Shown piece after piece: positions 45,209-55,462 of a DNA stretch of 64,000 nt. Made by a program: the position numbers and the translations under genes. The notes under the pieces are model-generated. The model was not told where the DNA came from and searched no databases. It saw only the letters and a list, made by a program, of their open reading frames with translations. Source of the DNA: Emticicia sp. C21 (GTDB lineage: Bacteria; Bacteroidota; Bacteroidia; Cytophagales; Spirosomataceae). Location of the stretch: contig NZ_QVMT01000001.1 in the NCBI RefSeq assembly GCF_003418935.1, positions 124,001-188,000 of the forward strand. The letters run 5' to 3'. Each line of letters opens with the position of its first letter. The first letter of the stretch is position 1.

Positions 45209-46008
45209 TACTTTATCTTTTGTAAGGTTGAACGCGCATTATTAGCAATAAATTTCATAATCATCGAATTTGGTATCAAAGCCCCAAGCTTTGCTCCTAT
45301 TTTATTAGTCAGACCTGAAATAATAATCGTTTTATTCGATTTCATTCCTTTCATGGCTTCTTCTACTACCATGGCAGGCGTCTGTATATTTGCATTACCC
45401 AATAAAGCTTTTTTATCTTCCTGATTGATTTTGGCCGTCTCAAAAAACCTGGTTTCAGTAGCTCCGGGGCATAATAGCATAATACGGATATTAAACGGAC
45501 GGTTTTCTTCGCTAAGTGCCTCTGTGAATGATTTTACAAATACTTTACTGGCAGCATAAGCGGCCATAAATGGCGCAGGCATAAAAGCTGCCATAGATGC
45601 CACATTGATAATTGTACCACTATTTCGTTCGCGCATTTGCTTCAGATAGCGATGTGTCAGTGAAACCAGAGTAATCATATTCAGTTGCATCATCGCTTGT
45701 TCGTCAGCTAGTTCTATCTGAGTAAAATCACCTGCGGTGCCTATGCCTGCATTGTTTATCAGACAATCTACAATCAGTTTTCTTTTCTCAGTTTCTTCAA
45801 AGATGAGTAAATCAGCATTCGGTTGAGTCAAATCTATAACAATGTATTGCACCGAAATACCGTATTGCTGACTCGATTGATTACACAATGTTTTTAATTT
45901 ATTTTCGGAACGAGCCACCAAAACCAGATTATGTTTTTCTGCTGCTAAACTCTTTGCCCAGGCCTCACCAATACCGCTTGAGGCCCCAGTCAATAATGTA
46001 ACTTTCAT
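45208..46008 (-). CDS. short-chain dehydrogenase/reductase (SDR)
   Basis: 266 residues with the classical SDR motifs: TGASSGIG (7-14) for NAD(P) binding, NNAG (85-88), catalytic S138, and Y151-x3-K155 in AAYAASKVF. The C-terminal region has MRILLLCPGATETRFF-like PG motif (IRIMLLCPGATETRF). Substrate unknown; resembles short-chain fatty aldehyde or DltE-type SDRs. Cytoplasmic. First gene of an apparent two-gene transcript with AraC. Confidence 0.93.
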   Translation of the reverse strand: MKVTLLTGASSGIGEAWAKSLAAEKHNLVLVARSENKLKTLCNQSSQQYGISVQYIVIDLTQPNADLLIFEETEKRKLIVDCLINNAGIGTAGDFTQIELADEQAMMQLNMITLVSLTHRYLKQMRERNSGTIINVASMAAFMPAPFMAAYAASKVFVKSFTEALSEENRPFNIRIMLLCPGATETRFFETAKINQEDKKALLGNANIQTPAMVVEEAMKGMKSNKTIIISGLTNKIGAKLGALIPNSMIMKFIANNARSTLQKIK

Positions 46009-46154
46009 ATTTTTTCCTTTGCTATTAAATACAGAACAAAGGTCTTGTATCTACTTCACATAAATGTATCCAAAACCCTGCGTATTGTATCCAAAGTGTG
46101 GAAAAAGGAGGACGGAGAATGGAAAGCGGAGTGCACGTAAAGTTTTACGGTTAT

Positions 46155-46180
46155 TTCCCTCTGGGGGTTAGGGGGAGTTA
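46155..46180. repeat. dispersed CCCCTAA-type repeat, degenerate
   Basis: CCCTCTGGGGGTTAGGGGGA resembles the reverse of the CCCCTAACCCCTAAAGGGGA repeat seen at several other intergenic sites. The rest of the SDR/receptor intergenic region (46009-46282) shows nothing else recognisable. Confidence 0.45.
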
Positions 46181-46282
46181 TCCATCATTCTTTACACTTA
46201 ATCAAGTATTATTTACAGTTTATCAATTCTTAAATGGATGTATTTAGCATATACATAAATTCATTGGAAAATTCAATAAACA

Positions 46283-48712
46283 ATGAAAACGCTATTGCTA
46301 TTACTAATATCCTTATTTTCGTTTAATCTCTTTGGGCAAATCACAGGTAAAATAATTACAGCTAAATCAGAAGCCGTTCCCTTTGCTAATGTAGTATTAC
46401 TTTCTGCTAAAGATTCAAGCATAAATACGGGTGCAGCTACTAATGAAAACGGAGATTTTCAACTAAACCCTACCCGAACGGGTGAGTTTTTCCTCCGTGT
46501 CAGTAGCATAGGCTATCAAAATTATCAATCTAAATCCTTTGCTTTTAATAACTCTCCAATTCAAATCACCTCCATCTACTTAGCCGAAGAAAATAATGCG
46601 CTTAATGAAGTTACGGTTTCGGCTAAGAAAGATCTTATCCAAAATACTCCTATTGGTAAAGTTATTAATATCCAAAGCAGCCTCATGACTAAGGGGAGTA
46701 ATGCCTTACAGGTATTGGAGCGGCTGCCAGGTGTTATTTCAGATAGACGCAATAATCAGTTTAGTCTGAACGGACAAAGTGGCGTGACTATTCTTTTCAA
46801 TGGACGTAGAGTGCCAATGTCGATGGAAGAATTAATGAATCTGCTAGAGAGTACAATCGCAGACAACATCGAAAAAATAGAGTTGATTACCTCTCCTACT
46901 GCGCAATACGATGCCGATGGTGGGGCTGGTATTATCAATATAATCTTTAAGAAAAAGGAAAACGAGGGCACGCGGCTTAATCTATCAGTTACAGCAGGTT
47001 ATGGTTATCGGGAAAAGGCCCTTACTTCCATTGGCTTATCACATGGTTTCAAAAAAGCCCATATAAATGCTTCTTATTCTTTTGGGCATAATCATGACTA
47101 CTCGGGTTATAAAGGTCATGGTACCTCAAATTTCCCTTTTATGGGTGGTTATAATAGTACTATTTTTGGAGGATTGACTGACCGTATTCAACAAGTGCAC
47201 AATGCAAATGTCCTGGCCGAGTTCCGCCCTACTAATAAAACCTCTTTTGGAGGTGAGTTATCGTTTTCATCTAGCAAAACGCATAATCTGGTTGAGATTA
47301 TTGGCGACCGTATTATGCCTGATGGTAGCTTTTTAGGTTCACGAGGATTATCTGATGGTACCAATCAACGGCAGAACTTTATTTCATCCCTCTATCTCAA
47401 TCAGAAGCTTTCAACAAAATCTCAATTAAATTTTGACCTGAGTTATATCGGGTATAACAACGATAGTCCTAATCTGGTCACGTATCGGTATTTCAATGAA
47501 GACGGTAAAGACATCCCTCCTACCAACCCTATATTTAATTATGGTAATCGTGGACAAAGCCATTCTACCATTCATGTAGGTGTTATCAAGGCAGATTATA
47601 GCTTGCAACTCACCCCTAAAATACAAGCAGAGTTAGGTTTTAAAGGCAGTTATACGACGAACGCCAATACTAGCAATGTAGAGCGCAAAGTGAGTGATGT
47701 GTGGGAGATTGATCCACGTACCCAAAGCACTATTAGCGGAGATGAGAAAATAATAGCAGGCTACTCGCAATTCCGGTTTCTGCTTAATTCTAAATCGAAT
47801 CTGCACGCAGGTCTTCGTTATGAATACTGGCAACGCAATATTACTATTTACAAGGAAGCATTTACTATAGCCCAATTTTTCCCTTCCCTGCTCTATACTT
47901 ATGCCATTAACGATAAGAGTAACCTCAGTCTGAGTTATAGTCGTCGTATTACCCGTCCGGCTTATACCGACCTGATTTCTAACCTCTTTTATAATGATGC
48001 CACCTTTGTTTTCTCGGGCAATCCGCTACTAAAACCAACGATTACTGATGCTGTAAAAGCAGAATTTAATAAAAAAGGGTATAATGTAGGTTTATCCTTT
48101 CAATATGATTTGCACCCTATTCTACGCTATCAGATTACATCCAACCCTCAAAAAGATATTGGTGTGTCATCCCCACAAAACCTTGATTATCAAAAAAGTA
48201 TGAATCTGTTTATCAGCGCACCTGTCCAGATTGCATCCTGGTGGAAGTTTACTTTAGGTAGTACTACGGCGCTAAGACGCTATAAAATATCCTACAGCCT
48301 TAATCCTGCCGTAAAAACTTATCTTTTCCAGAACCTGAATTTTACCCAAACGATTTCTTTGCCGAAAAACTTTGAAATAGAATTATCAGGCTGGCAGAAT
48401 TTCCCGTTCTTTGATGGGGCCAATCGTCTGAATGGTTTCGGTGTCATGAATTTAGGGATTGCCAAAAAACTCAAAAACGACAAAGGTACTTTTCAGCTAT
48501 CACTGCCCGACTTGTTTCAGACTACCTCTTACTACACACATATAGGTAGTATGACACCTATTGCTTTCAATATCAGAAGCGAGTCAAATTTCAAAGACGA
48601 AACTGCACTTTACAGAGTTGTTAAACTTACCTATTCAAGAAGTTTCGGTAGAAACACAAAAAACATCAGCAGAAATACTGACGACGAAGAAAGAGAAAGA
48701 GTGAGAAAGTAG
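46283..48712 (+). CDS. outer-membrane beta-barrel receptor (TonB-dependent type)
   Basis: 809 residues. Signal peptide MKTLLLLLISLFSFNLFGQ, CarboxypepD_reg-like domain (about 20-110) with AVPFANVVLLSAKDSSINTG and RVSSIGYQNYQSK. A plug-like region follows (GSNALQVLERLPGVISDRRN, FNGRRVPMSMEEL, IEKIELITSPTAQYDADGGA), then a large barrel of about 580 residues. The C-terminus KNISRNTDDEERERVRK is charged rather than aromatic. Matches the outer-membrane beta-barrel family (OMP_b-brl_3) related to SusC but without SusD partner. Ligand unknown. Confidence 0.85.
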   Translation: MKTLLLLLISLFSFNLFGQITGKIITAKSEAVPFANVVLLSAKDSSINTGAATNENGDFQLNPTRTGEFFLRVSSIGYQNYQSKSFAFNNSPIQITSIYLAEENNALNEVTVSAKKDLIQNTPIGKVINIQSSLMTKGSNALQVLERLPGVISDRRNNQFSLNGQSGVTILFNGRRVPMSMEELMNLLESTIADNIEKIELITSPTAQYDADGGAGIINIIFKKKENEGTRLNLSVTAGYGYREKALTSIGLSHGFKKAHINASYSFGHNHDYSGYKGHGTSNFPFMGGYNSTIFGGLTDRIQQVHNANVLAEFRPTNKTSFGGELSFSSSKTHNLVEIIGDRIMPDGSFLGSRGLSDGTNQRQNFISSLYLNQKLSTKSQLNFDLSYIGYNNDSPNLVTYRYFNEDGKDIPPTNPIFNYGNRGQSHSTIHVGVIKADYSLQLTPKIQAELGFKGSYTTNANTSNVERKVSDVWEIDPRTQSTISGDEKIIAGYSQFRFLLNSKSNLHAGLRYEYWQRNITIYKEAFTIAQFFPSLLYTYAINDKSNLSLSYSRRITRPAYTDLISNLFYNDATFVFSGNPLLKPTITDAVKAEFNKKGYNVGLSFQYDLHPILRYQITSNPQKDIGVSSPQNLDYQKSMNLFISAPVQIASWWKFTLGSTTALRRYKISYSLNPAVKTYLFQNLNFTQTISLPKNFEIELSGWQNFPFFDGANRLNGFGVMNLGIAKKLKNDKGTFQLSLPDLFQTTSYYTHIGSMTPIAFNIRSESNFKDETALYRVVKLTYSRSFGRNTKNISRNTDDEERERVRK

Positions 48713-48733
48713 AACTTATCAGGTCAAAATTGG

Positions 48734-48775
48734 AATACCTGTTCTATTTATCTGATAAGACGGGTATTTTATTTT
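48734..48775 (+). terminator. terminator after the beta-barrel receptor gene
   Basis: AATACCTGTTCTAT pairs with ATAAGACGGGTATT through G-U wobbles, followed by TTATTTT. Located about 25 bases after the receptor stop. Confidence 0.55.
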
Positions 48776-48939
48776 AGCACTTAACCCAATTGCTTTATGA
48801 AAAACTATTTCACTGCCAAAGCGATAATATTTTCACAATAACAATTGATGAATCGTATCTTACAATTCATACATAATAATCTTCCTTTGATACGCCTGTT
48901 TCTCTAAGTTCGCCTCGTATTAGATTATTTAATAAAATT

Positions 48940-50475
48940 ATGCAAAAAGCTACTTTAAAATTCATTTTTGGCTTGCTACTGCTCGCCAAAAGCATCTGCA
49001 CGTATGCACAAAATGTAACCATCACGCCTGATGGCATCACACCTGCCAGTAACAGCACGTATCCACGGCTTGCATATGATGCACTCCTGACCCTACCAAA
49101 TCCACAAAAAGGTGATATTGCCTACGACCTCACCTTTGGCTGTTTACGCGCCTATAATGGTCAGAAATGGATATGCACTAATCAATCAATTGCCGCTACC
49201 AGCACACCCAACCTGGCTGCAACAGCTACTCATGGTGGTCGGGGAAATGACCAAGGACAAGGCATCGGCACTGATGCTATGGGGAATGTCTATGTAGCTG
49301 GGTTCTTTGCTGACACTATAACTTTTCAGAATACTACTAAAATCACGAGGGCTGCGCATTGTTTATTTGTCAGCAAATACAACAGTAGCGGTACTTTGCA
49401 ATGGGTACAAACAGCTGGAGGAACAGGTTATACCTATACTACTGGACTTACTGTAGATAGTGTTGGCAACTCTTATGCAGTTGGCTATTTTACCGGTACA
49501 GTTATGATAGGCAATACTACTATGACTGCTTCACCTGTTAATTTTTTCATAGCTAAATATAATACCGACGGAGATTTTCAATGGGTAAAAACCGGGATTG
49601 GAGGTGTACCATATAAAGTAACGCTGGATAAAAATAACAATGTCTATATAGCAGGGGCTTTTAGTAATACTCTTAATATAGAGGGCCGAAGTAGAAATTC
49701 ACAAGGTAATTTTGATGCATTCCTGGCCAAATATGATAGCGAAGGGAATTATAAATGGTATAAAACTGCCGGAAGTGGCAATTATGACGCCGCTTTCGGT
49801 ATAGCCGTAGACGCAAACAATAATGTGTATATAGCAGGCAAATTTCAAGGGGTTATTACATTTTTTGACCTCACAAAAGTCTCTCAAGGGGCAAGTGATG
49901 CCTTTATTGCAAAATATTCGCCTGATGGTGCAATTCAATGGGCTGAATCATTTGGAGGTGAAAACGATGACGAAGCTTCTGATATAGCCATTGATGAACA
50001 TAACTTTGTCTATTGTATAGGCTCATTTGACGCTTCGGCCAATTTTAAAGGTACCTACAAACAATCCAAAGGTTTACGAGATATTTTTATTTTGAAATTA
50101 CATCCGAACAGAGATGTAGCATGGATAGAAACTATTGGCGGAATTGGCAATGAGGTTGTCTGCAAACTAACTCTGGATAATGAAAGCAATGTATATATAA
50201 CAGGTAATTTCAATGACTCAATTGATTTTGGAACTACCAACAAAATTCCGGTAGGTGATGAGGATGTTTATGTAGCAAAATATCATAAAAAAGGAATTCT
50301 GCTATGGGTACAGACCATCGAAGGCCCTGACACACAGCAAGCACAGGCTATAGCTACCGATAACAACGGAAACGTATATCTAACAGGGTTCTTCAGACAA
50401 ACTACCAGTTTTGCAGATATTTCTTTCATTTCAGCCGGGCGGGAAGATATCTTTATTGCTCGCCTGCAAATGTAG
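48940..50475 (+). CDS. secreted SBBP beta-propeller protein, paralogue C
   Basis: 511 residues. Signal peptide MQKATLKFIFGLLLLAKSIC, then TYAQ and the shared module NVTITPDGITPA...YPRLAYDALLTL...GDIAYDLTFGCLRAYNGQKW. About eight SBBP repeats follow, with recurring DAMGNVYVAG, FVSKYNSSGTLQWVQ and DANNNVYIAGKF. The end is DIFIARLQM. No T9SS tail. First of three adjacent paralogues on the same strand. Function unknown. Confidence 0.87.
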   Translation: MQKATLKFIFGLLLLAKSICTYAQNVTITPDGITPASNSTYPRLAYDALLTLPNPQKGDIAYDLTFGCLRAYNGQKWICTNQSIAATSTPNLAATATHGGRGNDQGQGIGTDAMGNVYVAGFFADTITFQNTTKITRAAHCLFVSKYNSSGTLQWVQTAGGTGYTYTTGLTVDSVGNSYAVGYFTGTVMIGNTTMTASPVNFFIAKYNTDGDFQWVKTGIGGVPYKVTLDKNNNVYIAGAFSNTLNIEGRSRNSQGNFDAFLAKYDSEGNYKWYKTAGSGNYDAAFGIAVDANNNVYIAGKFQGVITFFDLTKVSQGASDAFIAKYSPDGAIQWAESFGGENDDEASDIAIDEHNFVYCIGSFDASANFKGTYKQSKGLRDIFILKLHPNRDVAWIETIGGIGNEVVCKLTLDNESNVYITGNFNDSIDFGTTNKIPVGDEDVYVAKYHKKGILLWVQTIEGPDTQQAQAIATDNNGNVYLTGFFRQTTSFADISFISAGREDIFIARLQM

Positions 50476-50506
50476 ATTTTTATTTTACTTATTTTACAGG
50501 TACATC

Positions 50507-52039
50507 ATGAAAAAGAATATTCTAAAATTTGCTTTTGCCTTGCTATTGCTTGGCAAAAGTATCTATACATGCGCCCAGAGTGTTACCGTCACACCCAATG
50601 GCATTACTCCGGCTAGCACCATGAGCTATCCGCGCTTAAGTTATGAGTCTATCCTGGCTTTGTCAAATCCTCAGACAGGTGATATAGCCTACGATCTGAC
50701 TTTTGACTGTTTGCGTGTTTATAATGGGCAGCAATGGGTAAGCGTCAATCGGTCTTCTGCCAATAAAACACCTATTGCCTCCACTATTGATACGCCCGGC
50801 AGTAAAAGTTATGACCAGGGGCAAGGGATAGCTACCGATGCTAATGGTAATATATATATAACAGGGTTCTTTGGCGATACCGCTACTTTTGGTAATATAA
50901 CCAAAATCAGTGAGAGCTTTCGTTGTTTGTTTGTAGCCAAATACAATAAAAGCGGTATTTTACAGTGGATTCAGATCACGGGTGGTACTGGTCAGGCCTA
51001 TGCACTTGATATTGGACTTGATACTTATGGAAACGTTATTATTACGGGCTATTTTTTTGGTACAGTTTCTTTCAACGGTAGCCCTGTCACAGCTAGTGGC
51101 ACCAATTGTTTTATAGCTAAATATACTAACAGCGGTAGTTTTCAATGGGTAAAAACCGGAACTGGTGGTGTGTATAATAAGTTGGCGCTAGACAATAATA
51201 ATAATATCTACATTACAGGTACTTTTATGAATACGCTAACTGTAGACGGTATCACCAAAACTTCCAGAGGGTATAATGACCTATTGCTGGCGAAGTATGA
51301 CAGCAATGGTAATATTAAATGGGTACAAACAGCCGGAGGTAATCTTGACGATGGTGGAAATCATCTGGCCATTGATGCCAACCAGAATATATACCTGACA
51401 GGCTACTTTAGCAATACGGCCTATTTTAATCAGCTTACTAAAACTTCTTTTGGTGCAAGCGATGCCTTTATTGCCAGATATAGTAATGATGGGAATATCC
51501 AGTGGGTGGAGAACTTTGGAGGCGTCGGACATGACTATGCTATGAGCGTTGCCGTTGATGAGAATAATAACGTGTATTGTACAGGCAATTTCCTTTATAC
51601 AGTTAATTTCAAAGGCATTACAAAAACTGCCCGTGGAAGCACAGATATTTTTATTCTGAAGCTTAAAAATAGCAGGGAGTTGGAATGGTTACAAACCATT
51701 GATGGTGTTGGCACTGATTGGGTAAAAAGCATGTCACTAAGCTCTGATAATACTCTTTATGTCACAGGCTATTTTACCGATATACTTGTGCTTGGGAATA
51801 AAACCAGACTTCCTGTGGGTGAGCAGGATGCTTTTGTTGCTAAGTATAATCATAAGGGGAATTTATACTGGGCTGAAATTATTAGTGGAAGCGGTTCTGA
51901 AGAAATTCTTGATTTGGCCATAGATACTAACAAAAATATCTATATAACTGGATTTTTCAGACAGATAGCCCAAATCAATAATATCAACTATACCTCCGCA
52001 GGAAATGAAGATATTCTGATAGCTCGTTTGCAGATGTAG
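50507..52039 (+). CDS. secreted SBBP beta-propeller protein, paralogue D
   Basis: 510 residues from ATG at 50507; the reading frame is open 32 codons upstream but that part overlaps paralogue C and lacks a signal peptide. MKKNILKFAFALLLLGKSIY begins the signal peptide. The shared module and repeats match C closely, and it ends DILIARLQM. It follows C by 31 bases, so both are probably on one transcript ending at the terminator at 52114. C and D look like a recent tandem pair. Confidence 0.88.
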   Translation: MKKNILKFAFALLLLGKSIYTCAQSVTVTPNGITPASTMSYPRLSYESILALSNPQTGDIAYDLTFDCLRVYNGQQWVSVNRSSANKTPIASTIDTPGSKSYDQGQGIATDANGNIYITGFFGDTATFGNITKISESFRCLFVAKYNKSGILQWIQITGGTGQAYALDIGLDTYGNVIITGYFFGTVSFNGSPVTASGTNCFIAKYTNSGSFQWVKTGTGGVYNKLALDNNNNIYITGTFMNTLTVDGITKTSRGYNDLLLAKYDSNGNIKWVQTAGGNLDDGGNHLAIDANQNIYLTGYFSNTAYFNQLTKTSFGASDAFIARYSNDGNIQWVENFGGVGHDYAMSVAVDENNNVYCTGNFLYTVNFKGITKTARGSTDIFILKLKNSRELEWLQTIDGVGTDWVKSMSLSSDNTLYVTGYFTDILVLGNKTRLPVGEQDAFVAKYNHKGNLYWAEIISGSGSEEILDLAIDTNKNIYITGFFRQIAQINNINYTSAGNEDILIARLQM

Positions 52040-52113
52040 TTTTTGATTGATTAGGCGTGATCTCAATAATGATAAATTAAATATAAAAGTAGAGTTAGTT
52101 GAAGTAAAAGCTA

Positions 52114-52144
52114 AATGTTGCCCTGGATCAGGGCAACATTTTTT
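52114..52144 (+). terminator. rho-independent terminator after SBBP C-D
   Basis: AATGTTGCCCTG (52114-52125) pairs perfectly with CAGGGCAACATT, loop GAT, then TTTT. A strong terminator by sequence, closing the C-D transcript. Confidence 0.85.
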
Positions 52145-52409
52145 GTTATTCAGAAGAAAATCTCCATTAGCATTAGTGAAAAGCTTTCTATAGAATATCT
52201 GATTGGCAAGTTTGAAAAAAATAGCTAAATTTCTTTAAAATCGTCTGAATTAACTACTTTTTGCCCCTATCCTGAGTTTGTTTAGCCATTCAATTTATTT
52301 TTTGTCCACTGAATAAAATTATAGCATGTTTCACTCGGGTTTACTTTTTCCTGAATTTTCTATGCTATACTTTTGATACATCATTTATCATTTTTTTCTC
52401 TCTAAATAC

Positions 52410-53987
52410 ATGAAAATCAATACTTTAAAGTCCTTACCCGACTATATAGCCGGGCTGAAAAGACTATGCCTTATGGTAGCTATATTAATGGCTACTTTTA
52501 CAACTTATGCACAGAATGTTACCATCTTACCTAGTGGTATTACCCCACTTCCTGCTGGTGCATTACCTCGTTTAAGTTATGATGCCATTCTGGCCTTGCC
52601 TTCACCTACAACCGGGGATATGGCCGTTGACTTAACTTTCAAATGTCTTCGTTTTTATACAGGAGACCGTTGGGCCAGACTCATTAACGATGATGATATT
52701 AATCTTCCGGCCATTACAGCATGGGCAGAAGGAGGCACTGGTAACGATTATGGCTACGGCGTAGCAACAGATAATAATGGTAACATTTATGTAGCCGGAC
52801 GGTTTACTGGTACGGCCACCTTTGAAAGCACCAGTATTGTAACCACTGGCGGAGAAGATATTTTCCTGGCTAAATACAATAGAGCCGGAGCCTTGCAATG
52901 GGTGAGAAAAGCCGGTGGAAGCAGTGATGACCGTGCTAACGCCGTTGCCGTAGATGCCAGTGGCAATGCGTATATTACTGGCCGTTTTACGGGCACTGCC
53001 ACTTTTGGCGCTACCAATCTGGTAGGTGCAGGACAACAGGATGTTTTTATTGCCAAGTATAATACAAGCGGCACATTGCAATGGGTAAAAAATGCAGGAA
53101 GTCCAGGTTATGATACTGGCAGAGGTATTTGTCTTAGTAATAATGGCTCTGGTGTCTTTGTTACGGGATCTTTTACTAACGTGGCCACTTTTGGAGATAC
53201 AACTGTTACAAGCCAGGGCAATGGAGACATTTTTATTGCCGGTTGCAGTTCTGAAGGAGAGAACTGGTGGGTTCAGACAGGTGGCAGTCCTATGGACGAC
53301 GAAGGCTATGCCATTGCGGTAGACAACTTAAATATTTATGCTACAGGCTATTATCGGGGTAATTTGGTTTTCAGTGAAGGTGGTCTGACAAATAATGGTG
53401 GTAGTAGTGATATGTTTGTTGTTAAATACAATGCTGACAAAGTGTTTCAATGGGCAAAAAAAGGGAGTGGTCCGATTACTGAAGAGGGCCATGGGATAGT
53501 TGCCAGTAGCACAGGAGATGTATTTGTGACAGGAAATTTTGCAGGAACTGCCAATTTTAGTGGTACAGATCTTACCGTTTATGGAGCTGCTGATGCTTTT
53601 CTGGTTAAGTACAATACAGATGGAGATATGCAATGGGTAAAACAATTAGGCGGTACAGGCTTAGATATAGGTTACGGTCTCACGCGTGATGCTAATAATA
53701 ATGTATACGTGACCGGGTCTTTTGAGAGTACTGGTAATTTTGGAGGTGTTTCGCTCACAAGCAATGGAGATACTGATGTTTTTGTTGCCAAATTTACTTC
53801 AGATGGAGCTGTGCAATGGGCCCAAAAAGCAGGGGGTGCTGGTGCTGACGTATCTCAGGCAGTAGCCATTGACAATGCAGCCAATCTCTATTTAACAGGA
53901 TATTTTTCGGGGTCTGCTACTTTTGGCAATACAATTATTACCAGTGCCGGAGGTATTGATGTGTTTATAGCCCGCATGAAAGAATAA
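52410..53987 (+). CDS. secreted SBBP beta-propeller protein, paralogue E
   Basis: 525 residues. Signal peptide ending in MATFTTYAQ; module NVTILPSGITPL...LPRLSYDAILAL...GDMAVDLTFKCLRFYTGDRW. Repeats here are more regular than in C and D (GDVFVTGNFAGTANFSG, FVAKFTSDGAVQWAQKAGG). The end is DVFIARMKE. The gene has its own upstream region of about 265 bases with no recognised element. Most diverged member of the local group. Confidence 0.87.
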   Translation: MKINTLKSLPDYIAGLKRLCLMVAILMATFTTYAQNVTILPSGITPLPAGALPRLSYDAILALPSPTTGDMAVDLTFKCLRFYTGDRWARLINDDDINLPAITAWAEGGTGNDYGYGVATDNNGNIYVAGRFTGTATFESTSIVTTGGEDIFLAKYNRAGALQWVRKAGGSSDDRANAVAVDASGNAYITGRFTGTATFGATNLVGAGQQDVFIAKYNTSGTLQWVKNAGSPGYDTGRGICLSNNGSGVFVTGSFTNVATFGDTTVTSQGNGDIFIAGCSSEGENWWVQTGGSPMDDEGYAIAVDNLNIYATGYYRGNLVFSEGGLTNNGGSSDMFVVKYNADKVFQWAKKGSGPITEEGHGIVASSTGDVFVTGNFAGTANFSGTDLTVYGAADAFLVKYNTDGDMQWVKQLGGTGLDIGYGLTRDANNNVYVTGSFESTGNFGGVSLTSNGDTDVFVAKFTSDGAVQWAQKAGGAGADVSQAVAIDNAANLYLTGYFSGSATFGNTIITSAGGIDVFIARMKE

Positions 53988-54008
53988 GGATAAAAGCGAT
54001 AAAGATAA

Positions 54009-54045
54009 GAATCAAAGGAGTTTATTCAACAGACTCTTTTGATTC
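54009..54045. terminator. bidirectional hairpin between SBBP E and GNAT genes
   Basis: GAATCAAAGGAGT (54009-54021) pairs with ACTCTTTTGATTC (54033-54045), one wobble. It overlaps the last codons of the convergent GNAT gene. Confidence 0.5.
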
Positions 54046-54522
54046 ATTATCAATCAACTTTTTCATCTTGTAATTAGTCAGTTCTACCCCTTGTCTTATA
54101 ACCGTTTGCTCAGTAACTATCTGAAAACCTTTTTTTTCAAAAAAGGGTCTGGCAGTTTTGCTTACATCAGCCGTCAGGCTTTTTTGCCTTTGATGTCTGG
54201 CTTCGGTTTCAAGAGAATTATATAATGCTGAAGCAACGCCTCTTCCCTGATAATCTTTATGGACATAGAACATATCTATATAATTCCCTTTATCTAAAGT
54301 TCCAAAACCTACAATTATATTATCCATTTCGGCAATTAACACATATTGCTCTGAAAGGATTGTCTGCCAGCGAGTTATATTCTCTACTCCCATCACCCAA
54401 ACTTGTATCTGTTTATCATTGTAATCAGCCTTACAAATAGTAGTAATCGTTTCTTTAAACAATTGTTGGAGGTCTGCTAAATCAGCTAGGTTTCCATATC
54501 TGATAGTAAATGACTGTGACAT
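54022..54522 (-). CDS. GNAT-family N-acetyltransferase
   Basis: 166 residues from MSQSFTIRYGNLADLADLQQ; a start nine codons earlier (MKTDSLLTY) is less family-like. Acetyl-CoA loop Q-G-R-G-V-A in KDYQGRGVASALYNSLE and the closing ARPFFEKKGFQIV are standard GNAT features. The order and the NIIVGFGTLDKGNYIDMFYV strand fit PhnO/YhbS-type small acetyltransferases. Substrate unknown. Confidence 0.88.
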   Translation of the reverse strand: MSQSFTIRYGNLADLADLQQLFKETITTICKADYNDKQIQVWVMGVENITRWQTILSEQYVLIAEMDNIIVGFGTLDKGNYIDMFYVHKDYQGRGVASALYNSLETEARHQRQKSLTADVSKTARPFFEKKGFQIVTEQTVIRQGVELTNYKMKKLIDNESKESVE

Positions 54523-54599
54523 ATAGGTGAGAAGGGAATCCGTTTTCAATGATTAGTAAGGTTTCCTGCAAAGTGTACATTAAATATAAACGCTAATAA

Positions 54600-55322
54600 T
54601 TACTTTAGAGCCATTTGCTCTCTTTGTAAATCCACCGTGAGTAGTCCCTCCCTCACATGATCCAAAGCCGCTACCAATTCTCCTTTTGCATTCCAGAATC
54701 CACTGCTTCCCATGCTTACAAAATTATCGCAGTAGCCTACGCAATTTACCATCAACACAGGCATTTGGTATTGTCGGGCAATAATAGGATAATGAATATA
54801 GGCTTTATCAACTCCTTTTTGAGATTTGGCTACACTTGCCAGATAGACTCTTGCGCCAAGGGCATGAGCAGTTTGAACATGGCTGGCTTGTAATGACTCA
54901 TAGCAAATAGCCGGAGCAACTTTCAATGTTTCAGGCCAAAGTATAAGTTGTTCGTGTCCTTCTACAAAATAAGGCAATTCATCGGCATGTAATTGTTGCT
55001 TGGCATAGGACTGTAAAGGCTGATTAGTTTGAAAAATCAACATTGTGATCTCTATACCTTTAGCTGTTCTGATAGGCATGCCAAGCCCTATAGTAATACC
55101 ATGATTATCACTCATTTGCTGGAAAATAGCAAAACGATTATCATCAGGTGTGGTAGCTAATGATTCAGCCAACTCAGGTTCATAACCTGTCAATGAAAGT
55201 TCATGAAAAAAGATAGCTTCAGCCTTTTCAACTATAGCTTGTTGAATAAAATGTTGATGTTTCGCAATATTAGCCAAAATATCACCTTTTACGGACTTTG
55301 TTTGTGCAAGACAGATTTTCAT
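54600..55322 (-). CDS. carbon-nitrogen hydrolase (nitrilase family)
   Basis: 240 residues. The catalytic triad is visible: E41 in FFHELSLTGYEP, K108 in SYAKQQLHADELPYF and C140 in APAICYESLQ. The fold order and length match small nitrilase-superfamily amidases. Reaction is presumably amide hydrolysis to acid and ammonia; substrate unknown. Cytoplasmic. A dispersed CCCCTAA repeat lies just before its start. Confidence 0.9.
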   Translation of the reverse strand: MKICLAQTKSVKGDILANIAKHQHFIQQAIVEKAEAIFFHELSLTGYEPELAESLATTPDDNRFAIFQQMSDNHGITIGLGMPIRTAKGIEITMLIFQTNQPLQSYAKQQLHADELPYFVEGHEQLILWPETLKVAPAICYESLQASHVQTAHALGARVYLASVAKSQKGVDKAYIHYPIIARQYQMPVLMVNCVGYCDNFVSMGSSGFWNAKGELVAALDHVREGLLTVDLQREQMALK

Positions 55323-55326
55323 AAAA

Positions 55327-55353
55327 CCCTAACCCCTAAAGGGGAACTTTTAT
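55327..55353. repeat. dispersed CCCCTAA-type repeat
   Basis: CCCTAACCCCTAAAGGGGAA, then CTTTT. CCCCTAAAGGGG forms a small palindrome. Immediately upstream of the nitrilase-family gene. Confidence 0.6.
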
Positions 55354-55462
55354 TTTAATATGATTTTTCAAATCTCCCATTTATTTTTCGAAAGTAAATT
55401 ATCCAGCTATTAAAAGCAAGGAATGTTGAGTTATCAAATTCTGACTCTAAAAATACAGTACA

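Noticed and set aside
50411-50506. Upstream extension of SBBP paralogue D
   Set aside because: Overlaps the end of paralogue C and would hide the clear signal peptide at 50507.
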